NCBI GenBank assembly: GCA_020284085.1
Contig: JACEVL010005024.1
Location: 1,392,501 to 1,456,500 of the forward strand
From: Aporrectodea caliginosa
Lineage: Eukaryota; Annelida; Clitellata; Crassiclitellata; Lumbricidae
DNA: 64,000 nt
Reading direction: 5' to 3'
Part shown: one piece after another, positions 10,950 through 37,697 of the stretch
Layout: every line of letters starts with the position of its first letter
Position numbering within the stretch: position 1 is the stretch's first letter
Position numbers and translations under genes: made by a program
Notes under the pieces: model-generated
The model's database searches: none
What the model was told of the DNA's origin: nothing
What the model saw: only the letters and a program-made list of their open reading frames with translations

Positions 10950-11230
10950 TAAAAACACCGGAATCATTGTCCGAGAGAGAGATTCCCCAAAATTGTCAAT
11001 CCTCTCTTCAGTTATTAACCTAGAGACATAAGGCGTTGTGGGCCTAAGTTTTGAGGACATAAAATTAAACCTAACCAGTATTGGTAAGTGATCAGATATA
11101 TCTGATGTCACAATTGTAGAGTCAATTATATTCGACCACGTATTAGTGAATAAATTATCAATTAAGGTAGATGAGTGTTGCCAGTCAATACAGGGATCCG
11201 GGATAATTCCAAGACTAAATCTCAAATGTC
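10950..11230 (-). pseudogene. LINE endonuclease fragment (APE type)
   Basis: On the minus strand SSTLIDNLFTNTWSNI and SDISDHLPILVRF match the APE-like endonuclease of 51770-51890 (STLIDNIYTNAWHK, SDHLPILAQF). It abuts the plus-strand RT fragment at about 10945. Confidence 0.75.
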
Positions 11231-11589
11231 GATGTGCGTCTGAGCGATTTTATGGCGCGTCTGTCTGGCCACGTGAGCATCCCCGATGCCAGACTGGGTT
11301 CAAATTCTAGGACTCATTCCATGGCAGGGTCCAACTGGTGGACATGCTCATATTTCTGCTATGGCTTTTCTGCCTAAATATCTGTCGGAGTTAACTAATC
11401 TGTTTTCCAGAAAATTGGAGCACAAATGAAACCACCATGCCTCCAAATCCATCTCATAACTTGGATCCTCCATAGAGAACTCCATTCATCACAACTTTCC
11501 AGCAAGGATCTGCTAAAGCTAATTCCAAATACCCATTTTATGCAGCGCCTGACACCACCCGCTTATATGGCTTCTATGACAGAAATATG
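11231..11589. other. Spacer, no gene seen
   Basis: No coding signal recognised; possibly decayed LINE. Confidence 0.3.
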
Positions 11590-12190
11590 AGAAATCTATA
11601 TGAGGGCGTCGAAACAAATCGTATCCTATAATTAAATTACTTTTTGTAAACACTTCACTGCACTATAATTGTGACAGCCTGTGCTTATTGTCTCGACAAT
11701 GCAAATGGGACTTTAAAGATGTTTGTACTGTTGTACATGATGACACGATGCTTCTGTATTTCGAAACGACTCTGTGATAATGTAATGATTTACTTACGTA
11801 CGGTTTAATATTCCAATATCAGCTGTTTACTTTTATACAGGCATGAACCCCTATTCCTGGCATTGGCCTGCTTAATTGCTTACCCCATTACTTGCATGCA
11901 TCAGTTTCTAAAGTTACTTGTATAATTTTGCTACAGCAATAATGCCGAAGCATTTGTTTTCCTTTCTATCTCAGTTTTGCAATCTGATCTGTGCCACATC
12001 TCATCTAGAGCTGCTGTGTCGCCCCCATACGGTTCAATTTTCAAACCTTTGTATCCCTTCATGGAATAGAAAGCCAAGTTAATGAGACGAAACCAATTAT
12101 TCTATTATCTTCTTTCGTCTCCGGATAATTACGGCCGTGGCTACTATCATGAACTTTTGCGCCTGCACAAGTGAGAAGTTTAGATCTGTC
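11590..12190 (+). mobile_element. RTE-like LINE 3' region, third copy
   Basis: Shares CGTATCCTATAATTAAAT.ACT with 8005, CAGTTTCTAAAGTTACTT with 10135, GCCGAAGCAT with 36610 and CATACGGTTCAATTTTC with 10261. Non-coding. Confidence 0.5.
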
Positions 12191-13529
12191 TGACATTGTT
12201 GTGAATAAAGTAATGAGGGCCAGAGTGATATATATATAAGCGTTTAGTTTTTTTATGACTTCCTGTTGCTCTGTTTCTGTTGCTCAGTGATTGCGCTGTT
12301 TTTGTCACGATTTGTACTGGTGCTCTGTTTTGTTCTCTGACGCAATAAACCAAAAAATAAGTAAAAAATGCATTATGTTATGGACTTTAACCATTGCGCC
12401 TAATACTGTACTCTGGCTAGATGCATTAATACAAAGTTCTACTCACTAAGTTGCATACATTTTAGCCAAAAACCAATAGAAGACTTTGTTCTCAGAGGCT
12501 TCACCATTTCGGCTGTACTTAGGCGTTGATTTGGTCATCGAAGAAGATGAAGGTGAGCAGTTCCTCATTATGATACCAACTGTGACGGGATAAAGTTTTT
12601 CTTGTTGTCACTTTGGCCACATCTGCATCGATGCCTTGAAGTTAAGTCCATAGAAACATCTGAGATCGTTGAGTGGATGCTGATTGGAATAAGAAACAGT
12701 GAAACAAAACTTGAGATAAACAAAGATAAACAAATGAAAACTTCTCGTCAAGAAAGAAATCGACTTCGCTGTGAATCTCTTTATTGAACTGTAATATGAA
12801 GAACAAAGTACTGATGGAATATAATAGAATCATAGACGTCCATTCAGCCATGTGCCTGACACCAAGAGCCACAAGATGTACCCCTTCAATACGGACTCTA
12901 ACAGCCCTGATAGACATTTTTAGGCTGACTTTCCTCCTTGAAAACATGCCATAGGAAATTAAGCCTATACATCGTACATTAACATTTCCTTGTTGCTTCT
13001 GATAATGCTACTGATTTGTCGTGAAATGTTATCAATTCTTTTTGATGGTTTATCGATGACCAAGCACTTTGAAACGTCCTGAAATCTACATGCCAGGTCT
13101 GGAAGATAGACCAGCCAAACCAGTTGAGCACATTCAATAGGTACTACACTCCTTGTGTTGCTCCAGAAATTGGTAAGCGGTTGAATTTCTCAGATTGTCC
13201 ATAAATATAGGACAACAGCTTACCACTCCTATGCAATAGTCGTGGCGCGTCAGAAGGAAAATTTTGCTTCTGATGTTCAATTGTTTTCTGCCGGTGCTTC
13301 ATTCTGTTGCGTCAAATAGACAAAAGTTTCAAGGTCTCACCTTTGAGATCTCGGCCAACAAATTCATAGAATGAAGCCAAATCATAGATGACATTTTTAC
13401 TGCTGCCTTTTCCAATGTGTAGTGTTGTCTAGACACACTAAAAATTAAATGGCTAAAATAAAACTCTTACTGCATCATTGATAAAACAAGTATTAGAACA
13501 CACTGCAAAGGGCCAAACACATTCAATTA
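12191..13529. other. Spacer, no gene seen
   Basis: ORFs of about 60-100 codons are present on both strands but without a recognisable domain. Confidence 0.4.
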
Positions 13530-13600
13530 TTGTAATTGTAATTGTAATGGAACATTTCTAAAACGCCAATCAGCGATTCAGAGGCGCTCCCGACCGGGTC
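13530..13600 (-). repeat. LINE/SINE 3' tail, minus strand
   Basis: TAATTGTAATTGTAATTG tail followed by TCAGAGGCGCTCCCGAC, as near 59080 and 60925. 13600-13930 shows nothing further. Confidence 0.5.
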
Positions 13601-14309
13601 AGTCAATTGCTAAAGACAGGGGTCTAATTTTAAAAGATATTTCGATGAAAAAACTAAAACATTTCTTGTTCGTGGCCGCAACACGAACGGTAAAAAATTA
13701 CGTTGTCTTGTTGCCTCTCTAAATGTTGGAATAAATTGGAATTATTTTACACACGAATGTCTATTGTCAGCACAAACAAAATCAGAACCAGATGATGTCG
13801 CAGACAATCCACAAATATACTGCCTCTCTATCTTATTTGGTTGATCCTCCGATGTTGACTTGTGAATTGAATAGCGGTGCAATGGAAATTACTAATTAAC
13901 TTCCTTACTACCTAACACTGTGCATAAACTGGTTTTTTGCTGCTACTGCTGCAAGCATTCATAGATTCTCACATAATTATCTATACCATACAAGCATATA
14001 TACATTCATGTATGCATGCATACATACATTCATACATACATGCAACCGTTTATAAGCTTACAATAGCCATACATAGCCTACAGCAAATAATTGTTAACTG
14101 TCCACACGGCCCAGCAGCACAATCAATGTGTAACTTCATCTTAATGCGGGAGTTGAAACTAGAGCGCAACAAGAGTCCATCATGTGTCAGAAGGCCTCGT
14201 TCAGATTAATATACACATGTTTAACTTGATGCATAAGTTGATAAAGCGTAGCAGACGGTTGCCGTGCAGGTCAGTCCAGTCTTCAGCGTATATCCTGCAT
14301 AACGTAGTC

Positions 14310-29218
<14,909 letters not shown>

Positions 29219-30934
29219 AACATACACAGTATATGATATACTGTATATCATAATAGTTAGGAACAGAATCCAATCGACAACTTGCCTCATCATGGCATGG
29301 TTTATTATAGATCATCTTCTGTGTATTGCATACCTAATTTTTGTAGTTGTAGTTGCATTAAGAAAGTTTTATAGCACCGCTAATGATAAACTAACCAGAG
29401 GCTGATTATTTTTCATTTGTTTTATTTTAATATTGCATAACTGTATGTTATCAAATCACAGCATTTTCTCAGTGCGTTGTTCGCCCTGCCAAGCGTATGT
29501 TCTAATTTTGATGGTGCTTTGCTGGCTAACATAAAGGCTACAGCCCACGTTTCTTTCGAAGAGACGTTAGATTAGAGCTCTCCTTACTAGACGGTGGTTT
29601 CAAAGGTTATTCTGCTTTTCTGTTCGGAATAATAATATATGGTGTTAGTTACTCTAATCACTAATCCTGATCGAATGTATCAGTCAAGATCAATCACGTA
29701 GTGGATACATTTTAAAATATTTAAAACAAATTGTTTTCACGGAAAATTAACCTTAAGCTGTTGGCTAATTTATTAACAGGACTGTAGGCTTAGTATCCGG
29801 TAATTTAAATTTAGATTGAATTTGTAAACATGGCAATAAAATATCGCCAGTGTTGGAATATTACCCATATTCTTTTCTAACAATCTCGTCTTTAAGGTGT
29901 TAAGGTAATTATTAATTGCTAATGTCAAATATTGAGTATGTAGTATTATTAACAGGTGAAGAGTAGCATCTTAATCGAATTTTTGCTTCTGCATCTGTAG
30001 CTTTTAATACGACAATATAACGCATGGTATAATTATATTCAGTTTATTCAAGTGATCATCTCTTAACCTGCTGCTCATAATAAACGGGCATTCTATATAC
30101 AGAATAATTTAGAGTAACGGATGTAATGTTTAGTCATTTATTCAATATCTATATTTTATTTAAATCTGCTTCTTGAATACGAGCAACATATGCGTTCTAA
30201 AATTCAGAATTGTGACTACGGCGTATGTGGTCTTTGTTGTTCTTTTAACCGATTCACAAGTTTGCAATAGAATTACTCCATCAAACCGTTTAAAGAAATC
30301 TGTTCTTTTATGGGGTAGCAAAAAATTAAGAAGCCGACTGATCATTGGCATTGAAGCTCGCTTGTCTGGTAGCTCTACCTGGTCCCAGGGAGCAAAAAAG
30401 CCCATGAGAACCAATAACACGCTTCAATGGATCGACGACAAAAAGTTAGATGTCTACAGAAACCAGCTAAATGCAACAAAAATACTGAAATGTGGTGACT
30501 GGTGAGCACCCAGAATAACGTCTTAGTAAACTCAGAGCAGGTTTAACCAAGCTGCATACGATTAGATTATGAGACCCATGTCTCATTGAGCTCATGTCAT
30601 GTGTACTACTGATTGGATAGTAAACATTTCGTGAGAACACCATAACCGAGAGGAGAGTGTATACTGACTCCACTACTGTACTCGCCTCTCGATGGGTGTC
30701 GATTGGGTCGAGAAATGGGATCAGATGAATTCTGGAAGAGGCGAGACTTCAGTTTTGAGTGGAAAACCCGAAGGGTGATAGAGGAGCGTGAGGCAGATAA
30801 TGGTGGGTGATTGGAAATTATTGTGGAGGAACCGAGTTGTGGTCCTTGTGGAAGGGCTGAGAAGAAAACTAACTAACCTAATACTCCTTCTAAAGTGACC
30901 ATACCTAACTATGATGTAGGCCTATATATATCAG
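29219..30934. other. 3' flank of FReD unit 1
   Basis: No second gene recognised. CAATAAAA at 29834 is a possible polyadenylation signal. CTGCTTCTTG.A.ACGAGCAACATAT near 30165 matches 55670 downstream of unit 2. An open frame of 110 codons at 30173-30505 has no recognised domain. Confidence 0.4.
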
Positions 30935-31120
30935 ATCTATTCAAATCTTATATATTCTGATCTGATCAATTCTGTCTTTTCTAATGTGATGTGATCTATT
31001 CTGATCTGAACAATTCCGATATGATCTTTTTGACTTGGTCTAATCTGATTATTTCTCCTCCAACCTTTTCTAGTCTGATCTATTCTGTTCCGACATAATC
31101 TTACCTAATCTAATATGCTA
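30935..31120. repeat. Degenerate TCTATTCTGATCTG minisatellite
   Basis: Imperfect repeats of TCTATTCTGATCTG over about 180 bp. The matching place after unit 2 (57870-57905) has only one or two units. Confidence 0.6.
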
Positions 31121-31480
31121 TAAATGTGATCTAGAGACTTAGAGATATATCGGCTGAATCACTAACAGGACTGCAGCAATCACATTATCAGGCAACCTAT
31201 CCAATCCAGCTAAATCCATTATTCTTCAAAGTTATAAATTATTATTTGAGCATAACGAGCGTTAGAATCATCTCATGTAGCAGATATAACTAACGGGCAG
31301 TTTGACAGGTTTGCAATGGCGACTGAGAATGTATTGGATCCAGCATGTTCGGTCACCATTATTTTCTAACAATCGACCCCGATTTCCAATTTTTAGTCCT
31401 TATTGGCATGTTATATTTAAACGAGCATCGCCATTGGCATATAAATAAGTAAGTAAGTATATTCTGTATTTAAAAAACCA
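31120..31480 (+). repeat. Duplicated downstream flank of FReD unit 1
   Basis: Matches 57900-58760: TATATCGGCT.AATCAC, CTGCAGCAATCAC, CAACCTATCCAATC, GCGAGCGTTAGAATCA and AAACGAGCATCGCCATT are shared in order. The unit 2 copy is interrupted by a LINE fragment at about 57987-58449. Confidence 0.75.
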
Positions 31481-32280
31481 ATTGCATATCCGCACTCTGG
31501 TGTACATACATCGTAACAACAATCAACAGTTACTGTCAATACGAGTACAATATTCTAACAATAAACGTCTTTCGCTGTAAATTATCTGCAAGAGGTATAC
31601 AATGCTCGTGCGATCGCGGTCGCAGGGTATATTGCTGGGGCTTTTCTGGTGGAAGTAAACTACGCAGTACGGGCTCTGGTTCATCAGGACCGCAGAGAAA
31701 AGACGGGTGTCAGCTACAAGACAAAGTCGCTCAAATTTTGGGTAGTCTTCAGGAAGGTAACGTAGGCGGATTAGCTTGCTTATTACTGACTGAAGTCGAC
31801 CTCTATCCTACCATGCCGGGATTGCCGGGGCAGCATGATAGACCAAACGAGCCACTGTTGTTGCACGTACTATATCATAAAGCTGCAGACCCTTGAGGCC
31901 ATGCGCAACAAGAATGCGCAGGGCATACATTGATTGTCTTGCCTTACAGCATATTCGGGTGATATGAGGCTCAAAGCTGAGAACTTCTGTAAATGTAACC
32001 CCTAGGATATTCAGGCTCGACACCCTAGTCAATCCCGGGGTGACATCCGGAACAGTGTCATTCCATGCACGCCCCTCGGCCGTCTGATCACCATCTCAAA
32101 GGTCTCTTTCTTATTTAGTTTAAGATTACATGTTTCGGCCCATTGGGACACATGATCAATTTCGTTTGCCACTGTGGCACTGTTTGATGCATATTTGCTA
32201 AGCCTATTTCCGGGGTGGGCCGCTTTAAGCTTTGAAATCACAACATGTAGCCTATATAATACATGCATATAGCCCATTAT
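31440..32280 (-). mobile_element. LINE reverse transcriptase C-terminal relic with 3' tail
   Basis: On the minus strand: VANEIDHVSQWAETCNLKLN, LNILGVTFTEVLSFEPHI and ATTVARLVYHAAPA, the RT thumb region of the family seen at 17105. The 3' end at the left carries the ATACTTACTTACTT tail. Confidence 0.7.
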
Positions 32281-32289
32281 ATTGTTTCA

Positions 32290-32401
32290 CTGCCAGCTTG
32301 CCCATCTGGACTCTGGAGCCCACATAGGACCCATATTCCTCTATGTGATCCTTATGGAGCCTCAAATGGGCCCCATCTAATGCCCATGGAAATGCTGGCA
32401 G
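32290..32401. mobile_element. 112-bp palindromic MITE, CTGCCAGC ends
   Basis: Terminal CTGCCAGC and GCTGGCAG, with an interior of ATGGGCCCCAT and GGACCCATAT motifs that fold on themselves. No clear target duplication. Confidence 0.55.
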
Positions 32402-32479
32402 GGTTCATTTGATGACGTGGTGTGCCTATGCATAATAATAACGGCGCTATAAAAGAGTGCCGTAAAAACTTCACAAGAA

Positions 32480-33120
32480 GCTTATGCGGTTAGAAGTATG
32501 GGATACAGCTTCACTAAAGAGAAACACAGAAAAATCAGATTGGTATGACATCGTTTCATAGTTATTCTCGAAACAAGGTCAGCAACTAAGCAATATGACG
32601 CCTTTGTTGTTCCATTGAGGGCCTTTGCTGACACGTCAAGTTTACACGTTTTGCGGAAAAAATGCAGTAAAACCATCATATTTTTTAATTAGGAAATGAT
32701 GATTATTCGAAATCGTAATCTCGAGATTCCTATGGCGTCCATAGAAGCGAAGTGCTGTACACCGTGAGTTATTGACAGTTGAACCATGTCACCCAAAGCA
32801 GAATTAATATCAAGAATTGTTTAAAAAGTACAACCCATTAATTTCAAGTTCTGCACTTTGAAATAAACTCTGTTGCATTAACTTCTGGCAATGGTTGGAC
32901 GTTGCAAAAAGGGTTTTGCAATCTCAAACTATAGAACCGAGAAGGGCCAAACTACTGGAGAGCATAAGAGACGCGATATATCTGAATTGAACTGGAACGC
33001 ATTTGTCGGTAAGCAGCAACTTAGATGACAGATTAGAATACTCAACACACAGATCACGTTGGAAAGATTGGCGCTCAACTGAGTAACAATAGCCCACTAG
33101 ATTGTACTTTGTAACTGGGA
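32480..33120. other. Spacer, no gene seen
   Basis: No coding signal or recognised repeat. Confidence 0.4.
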
Positions 33121-33122
33121 AT

Positions 33123-33771
33123 CAGGGTGCGACCGTACGTTGAGTCCCATAATAAAATACGCGTATCATACGCATTTTTATCCCCGAATGTAAAATACGC
33201 GTATTATACGTAAAAATACGTTGACTTAGAAAAAATTTAATGTTCAATGGTGTGCCATACGAGCACTTCATAAGTTTACGCGGTGTTACGTCAGTTCCGT
33301 TTTCGCGTCGTCAAGTGCTGCAGAGCGCAACTGGAGTCTACACGGCTTCTTTCACAATAATATGCGCTGCAGGCTCAACAGCAAAACAGTCGAGAAGATG
33401 GTGTACATTCACGGGAACACTCGCCTACTAGACAAAGTTACCGACGTTGATTATGATGAGGCCGTTGTTGACTGGAAGCAGCTAGAGTCAGCTAGTGACT
33501 CCGAGTCGTCAGAGTCGGACGCAAACTGAATTTGTTGATGTTTCAGAAGAATACGCGCAGTAGATACCTTACAGTAAACTTTGTTAAGTTTGTTTTTGGC
33601 AGCTATGCCTTTAGTAACTTAGTTAACTATGTTGCAACGTTTCGTGTTCAATTTTACAATTATAGGGTACAACGTATTGTAACGTACGGCACGCAAAGTT
33701 TTACCGTACGCGTATTATACGTATTTTATCGTCCAAAATAAAATACGTATAATACGTACGGTCGCATCCTG
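33123..33771 (+). mobile_element. Short hAT element keeping the transposase C-terminus
   Basis: Ends CAGGGTGCGACCGTACG and, on the opposite strand, CAGGATGCGACCGTACG. Flanks ACTGGGAAT and ACTGGGATG suggest an 8-bp target duplication with a one-base slip. Subterminal AATACGCGTATTATACG repeats occur on both sides. The interior encodes only the last 73 residues of a transposase. Confidence 0.8.
33308..33529 (+). pseudogene. hAT transposase C-terminal fragment
   Basis: Reads SSSAAERNWSLHGFFHNNMR, then NSKTVEKMVYIHGNTRLLDK and an acidic end SASDSESSESDAN before the TGA at 33527-33529. The ERNWS..GF.H..R.RL....EK.VY.H.N.RL pattern is the C-terminal region of hAT transposases of the DUF659/ZBED kind. 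Catalytic residues upstream are absent. Confidence 0.75.
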
Positions 33772-34131
33772 ACTGGGATGTGTCTTTTAAAATGAATTTG
33801 AAGGTCTGATGTCTCTGGCTCTGTTTGTTAATCGACATAAATTGCCTATAATAATCTGTTCTAAATTTAAATATAATATAGCTTCGTTTGGGGTGCAAAT
33901 CACGTTGATTGAGGTCGTATGAATTGGTCATTCATTGTAAAACAATGTAAAGTAATTGTAATTAGTTAATTTCTATCGCGCGCGTGTCTGATACACAAGA
34001 TATCAATCGAAATCGCCAAAACCAAACCAAAATCAGGTTAATATCCAGAAGAGTGGTCCACTAGCTTGGAGAGGCAGTCTGTGTGGATAAACAATTTGAA
34101 AAAGATAAGTCTTCAGTTGAGGACTAGCTGA

Positions 34132-34430
34132 CATTAGTGAATGACTAGAACAAGTACAGGAAGGGAATATCCGGATAGAAAACTTGTCCAGTTTTTAGCA
34201 TTGGTGCTGCCATTCTTTTTTCGGCCGTGTTTGTGTAATAATCAGACGAGTTTTCATGTTCGTTAGTTGAATGCTGTATGATATTTGTTTAACTCCAATG
34301 TGTTTCGTCGGAGAGTGTATTTTTAAAAACTTCCCCTTCACATGCCTAAACAGTTTAAACCTGCATAGATTTAAACAAATCTGGTGTAGGAAGTTTGGTT
34401 GTATATAGACTCTGAAAGAAGAGTTAATAA
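34132..34430 (+). repeat. Duplicated upstream flank, outer part
   Basis: Matches 62030-62190: TTGTCCAGTTTT.AGCATT, GCTGCCATT, TCGGCC.TGTTTGTGTAA and AATCAGACGAGTTTTC occur in the same order. No gene is seen. Confidence 0.65.
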
Positions 34431-34469
34431 TCATGCCTTCATTTATAAAACAGTCCGATTATAATAATA

Positions 34470-34496
34470 ATATAAAAATATATATATAAAAAATAA

Positions 34497-34588
<92 letters not shown>

Positions 34589-34595
34589 TAATATC
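34470..34595. repeat. (AAT)n microsatellite
   Basis: ATA/AAT trinucleotide tract of about 95 bp preceded by AT-rich sequence. Confidence 0.95.
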
Positions 34596-34744
34596 TTTTC
34601 TTTAATGAAGCGCCTGACAAATGCACTGCACTGTACATTTACATGTTATGACAATTAAACAATTCACAAGAACACAAATGACAGAAAACACAAATCTTAA
34701 CTACTAACTGAACAGACAGCCTGCAATACACGGCGCTAATAGCA

Positions 34745-34830
34745 GCCTACAAAGCATGTCCGCCTACGGTGCTCGATCTCGGTACCTCTCTGCCAGTGTG
34801 TTATCCAATGCGCTATCGGGCGTGAGTCTG
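34745..34830 (-). repeat. tRNA-derived SINE relic
   Basis: On the minus strand GCCCGATAGCGCATTGGATA resembles an A-box region, and GATCGAGCACC a degenerate B box. Confidence 0.4.
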
Positions 34831-35229
34831 TTTGCTTGAAGTGCCTAGGAGGTAGTCCCGACATGTTGAGCATTTATTATCAGGCATGGGTGTAATGTAA
34901 GGTCATATGGCGTTGTCGAGCGTGTGAGGCGCTTGGCAAGTCAGCGCTAGAGTTGTGGTGAAGACCGTGTGAACGAGTGATTGCAGCGGAATGTATTATA
35001 TATACCCTAAACAGAAATATACGTTTTATTGGTACTGGACTGAAGTCGATTTATAAATAAAATTATATAATAATATATGCACCAAGACAAAGAGCCTTGG
35101 CTTAAGGCATCGGTTGATATCGATCAGTTTTGAAATGCTCTATCTCATTTTTGCACTTGAAAAAAAAAACTAATTCCGACAGATGTGATGTTCTAATTCC
35201 AAGAACTCCGTCTAATGATTATCTCAATG

Positions 35230-36740
35230 TTTAAATGCGTCGCTGTATGATATTTGTCTAGGATGACACGATTTATCTATGAATAATATTAACTTTGTTA
35301 GACATTATGTCATGAGGTGATCACGAACAGTTTGCCATTCCATTATAGCATGTGACGTCTAGCAGCCAACAAATTATAGCGATTATCTGGCAGGTTCCTG
35401 TTTGGAGTCACCAGAACAGCTGCAGGAACTTATAGACAGGATGAATGATTGCAGAATAAATAAGTAGAATAAATACGCATGAGACTAAAACAATCACTAT
35501 AGATCAACAAAACACGAATAAGGAGTGTGTTATCTTGATTAAGTGGTCCGATGCACTCTATGATAATTAACTATATATGGCAAACTACCTAAGTAGGCCT
35601 AATTTTAGAGAACGTTATTGAGAATGAAACTGAATTTAATGATTACTTCCATAATTCTAACTTCAGAAAATGCTAATAAAATTGTAAGAGAATAAAAAAA
35701 TTAAAAAATCATATGTCCGAAAAATTAACTCAAACTACATCAGTAGCAAAACATCTGGAACATGTAGCCTATTGTCTTAAAAACTCCGGGCTCGCACTTA
35801 ACCATTTCGTTTGCGTGTTTGTGGTCGCCTTGGATTTGGGCCAGCACTTAAACAAATGGATCCTCCTCTTCTGCGGAAATCGCTGCACGCCTGACTACCT
35901 CCCATGTTGATGTAACCGAGGAACAAACACGCCACCTATCGCAGTTGAAAACGAAAGAGTACAAGACGTAGTTACACTGCACTTGTGCAGCTATCATAGG
36001 AACTACTTATGCTGGGCGTAGATGCTCATTTATCTGGCGCCTGGTTGGACCACCGTTTTACGAAGAACTAATGCTGAGGCAGGATGGCCAAGAGCTGGAA
36101 CAAGTCATGGAGATCGTAGCCTATATATATGATTGGACGGATTGATAACAGAAGATGGCTGATATACAAACTAATTATATAAAACGCAGTATAGGCCGAT
36201 ACATGGCAGCGGCGATGTTTGGTGGATTGATTAAGGCATGGAGGGCGAATATTATATCAAGATGATATAAAATAAGACTCTATGAAGCATTTGCAATCCC
36301 AGTGTTGACGTACGGATTTGAGTCCTCTTGCAAGCGGATGAAGTGCAAAAGAAAAATTATGATGGCTGAGATGGTTCAGAGATTCCGCAGATGGCAGTTG
36401 AGAAGAAATTTTGGAAAGACCAGAAGAGATAGGATCCGAAATGAGGTGATCTGAAAGGAGCTGGGACAACGGCAAAGCATGGTAGAAAGGATTATGAAAT
36501 AAGACTAACGTGCTTTGAACAAATATGAAGGATGGATGGTGGGAGATTGTCTGCTAATTATTGGTCATCCCTTGAATCTTTAAAGTTAGTCTACTTGTGT
36601 TTGCTGCAGTAGTTATGCCGAAGCATGTGTATTCCATTCTGCATCGAAATTAATGCCGAAGAAACCCAGTCTATGTTCAAATCCGGCTATTTAATCACTA
36701 CCATAGATCTTCGCACTCGCATACATGACATCATGTTCCG
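35230..36740 (+). mobile_element. RTE-like LINE relic, copy B
   Basis: Homologous to 8155-10330 but without the hAT insertion. The broken frame reads SPEQLQELIDRMNDCRIN (about 35400-35460), DGQELEQVMEI (36085-36120), LRLYEAFAIPVLTYG (36275-36315) and RWQLRRNFGKTRRDRIRNEV (36390-36447). The order is that of an RTE-type reverse transcriptase C-terminal half. The empty site GGATCCGAAATGAGGTGATC corresponds to the hAT target in copy A. Confidence 0.65.
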
Positions 36741-36905
36741 AAGTTCATTCCATGTGCCCTTAAACGTTACCTTTGACAGTTCTTAGCTCATTATGTGTAA
36801 CCAAACTCTTACAATTCTCTGACCTCACTCTCTCTCTATTCCGTCCTCTGATTATCTGCTAGAGTTATGCTTGCTTTAAACATGAAGTAATTAGGCCTCT
36901 GCTTA

Positions 36906-36930
36906 GCGGGATTAGTCCCTTTAGGTGCGC
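36906..36930 (+). repeat. LINE 3' hairpin
   Basis: GCGGGATTAGTCCCTTTAGG, same structure as at 20186 and 54358. Confidence 0.5.
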
Positions 36931-37339
36931 CTATTACTCCCATTTAATGGCTCTGTTTCACTATGATGATCGAAATTCCATGGCAATTGTAGTATCGTGC
37001 ATAAATGTCGATGTACTTAATTACTGGGAACAATTATTAATGTCCCATGTCTTATGTCTGAACTCTGCATAAACTCTCAAATAACTACAATTTCTAGAAC
37101 ACATGTGGCATCTCGAGTCGACAACATCGTACTACTCTGGATTCAACATCGCCAAGGACACCGGTGCGTAGTTTAATTTCGCCAGAATGAGATTACTGTA
37201 ATTGTATATTCTATGGTATTTCCGACTACGCATTGATTTCCCTATCAAGGATCAAACATCAGGCTGCAGAGTTCTCTTTCCTTACCCAGACTTAATCTCA
37301 ATGCTGTCTGTTCTTTGCACTCGATTCTTATATATCTGA

Positions 37340-37640
37340 GCGTATCTGCTGAAAGATGACAGTCCTGATGCTACATCTTGTATTCTACTCTATGAAAGGT
37401 CGAGCCTCTTTTCGATCAGCGTCATCTGGAAAATTCATGCAAGCTGTCCCTGGCACACGTCTTCTCTTTGGCCGACGCTCATTCACAGTTGCTGGTCGTA
37501 GCATAAATAATTCTTTACCGCCGCCGTCCTCATGTTGGTGATTTTCTTCCGGAGATGATCTTTCTATCTGAAGTGAAATTGGGCACTTGCCTCTTCCTGT
37601 CCGCTCATTACTCATAGTATTTGCTGTTTCCCGGATTCAG
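37340..37640 (+). mobile_element. LINE reverse transcriptase C-terminal tail
   Basis: RLLFGRRSFTVAGRSINNSL resembles the ..RSFSVAGP..WNSLP end of CR1/L2-type polymerases. It ends soon after and nothing else is recognised to 37690. Confidence 0.55.
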
Positions 37641-37697
37641 ACTGAGCTTCTGAACTTGTTTGAGGGTAATCATCAAACCTATGTGTATTATATAGAG

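Noticed and set aside
10470..11230. Twin-priming 5' inversion of a LINE
   Set aside because: Order and orientation of RT and endonuclease are the reverse of what twin priming gives.
14184..14309. Upstream in-frame ATG of FReD unit 1
   Set aside because: It would add 42 basic residues before the signal peptide; the equivalent sequence is not coding in units 2 and 3.
30173..30505. 110-codon ORF downstream of FReD unit 1 as a host gene
   Set aside because: No recognised domain, no splice support, and no preserved counterpart after unit 2.
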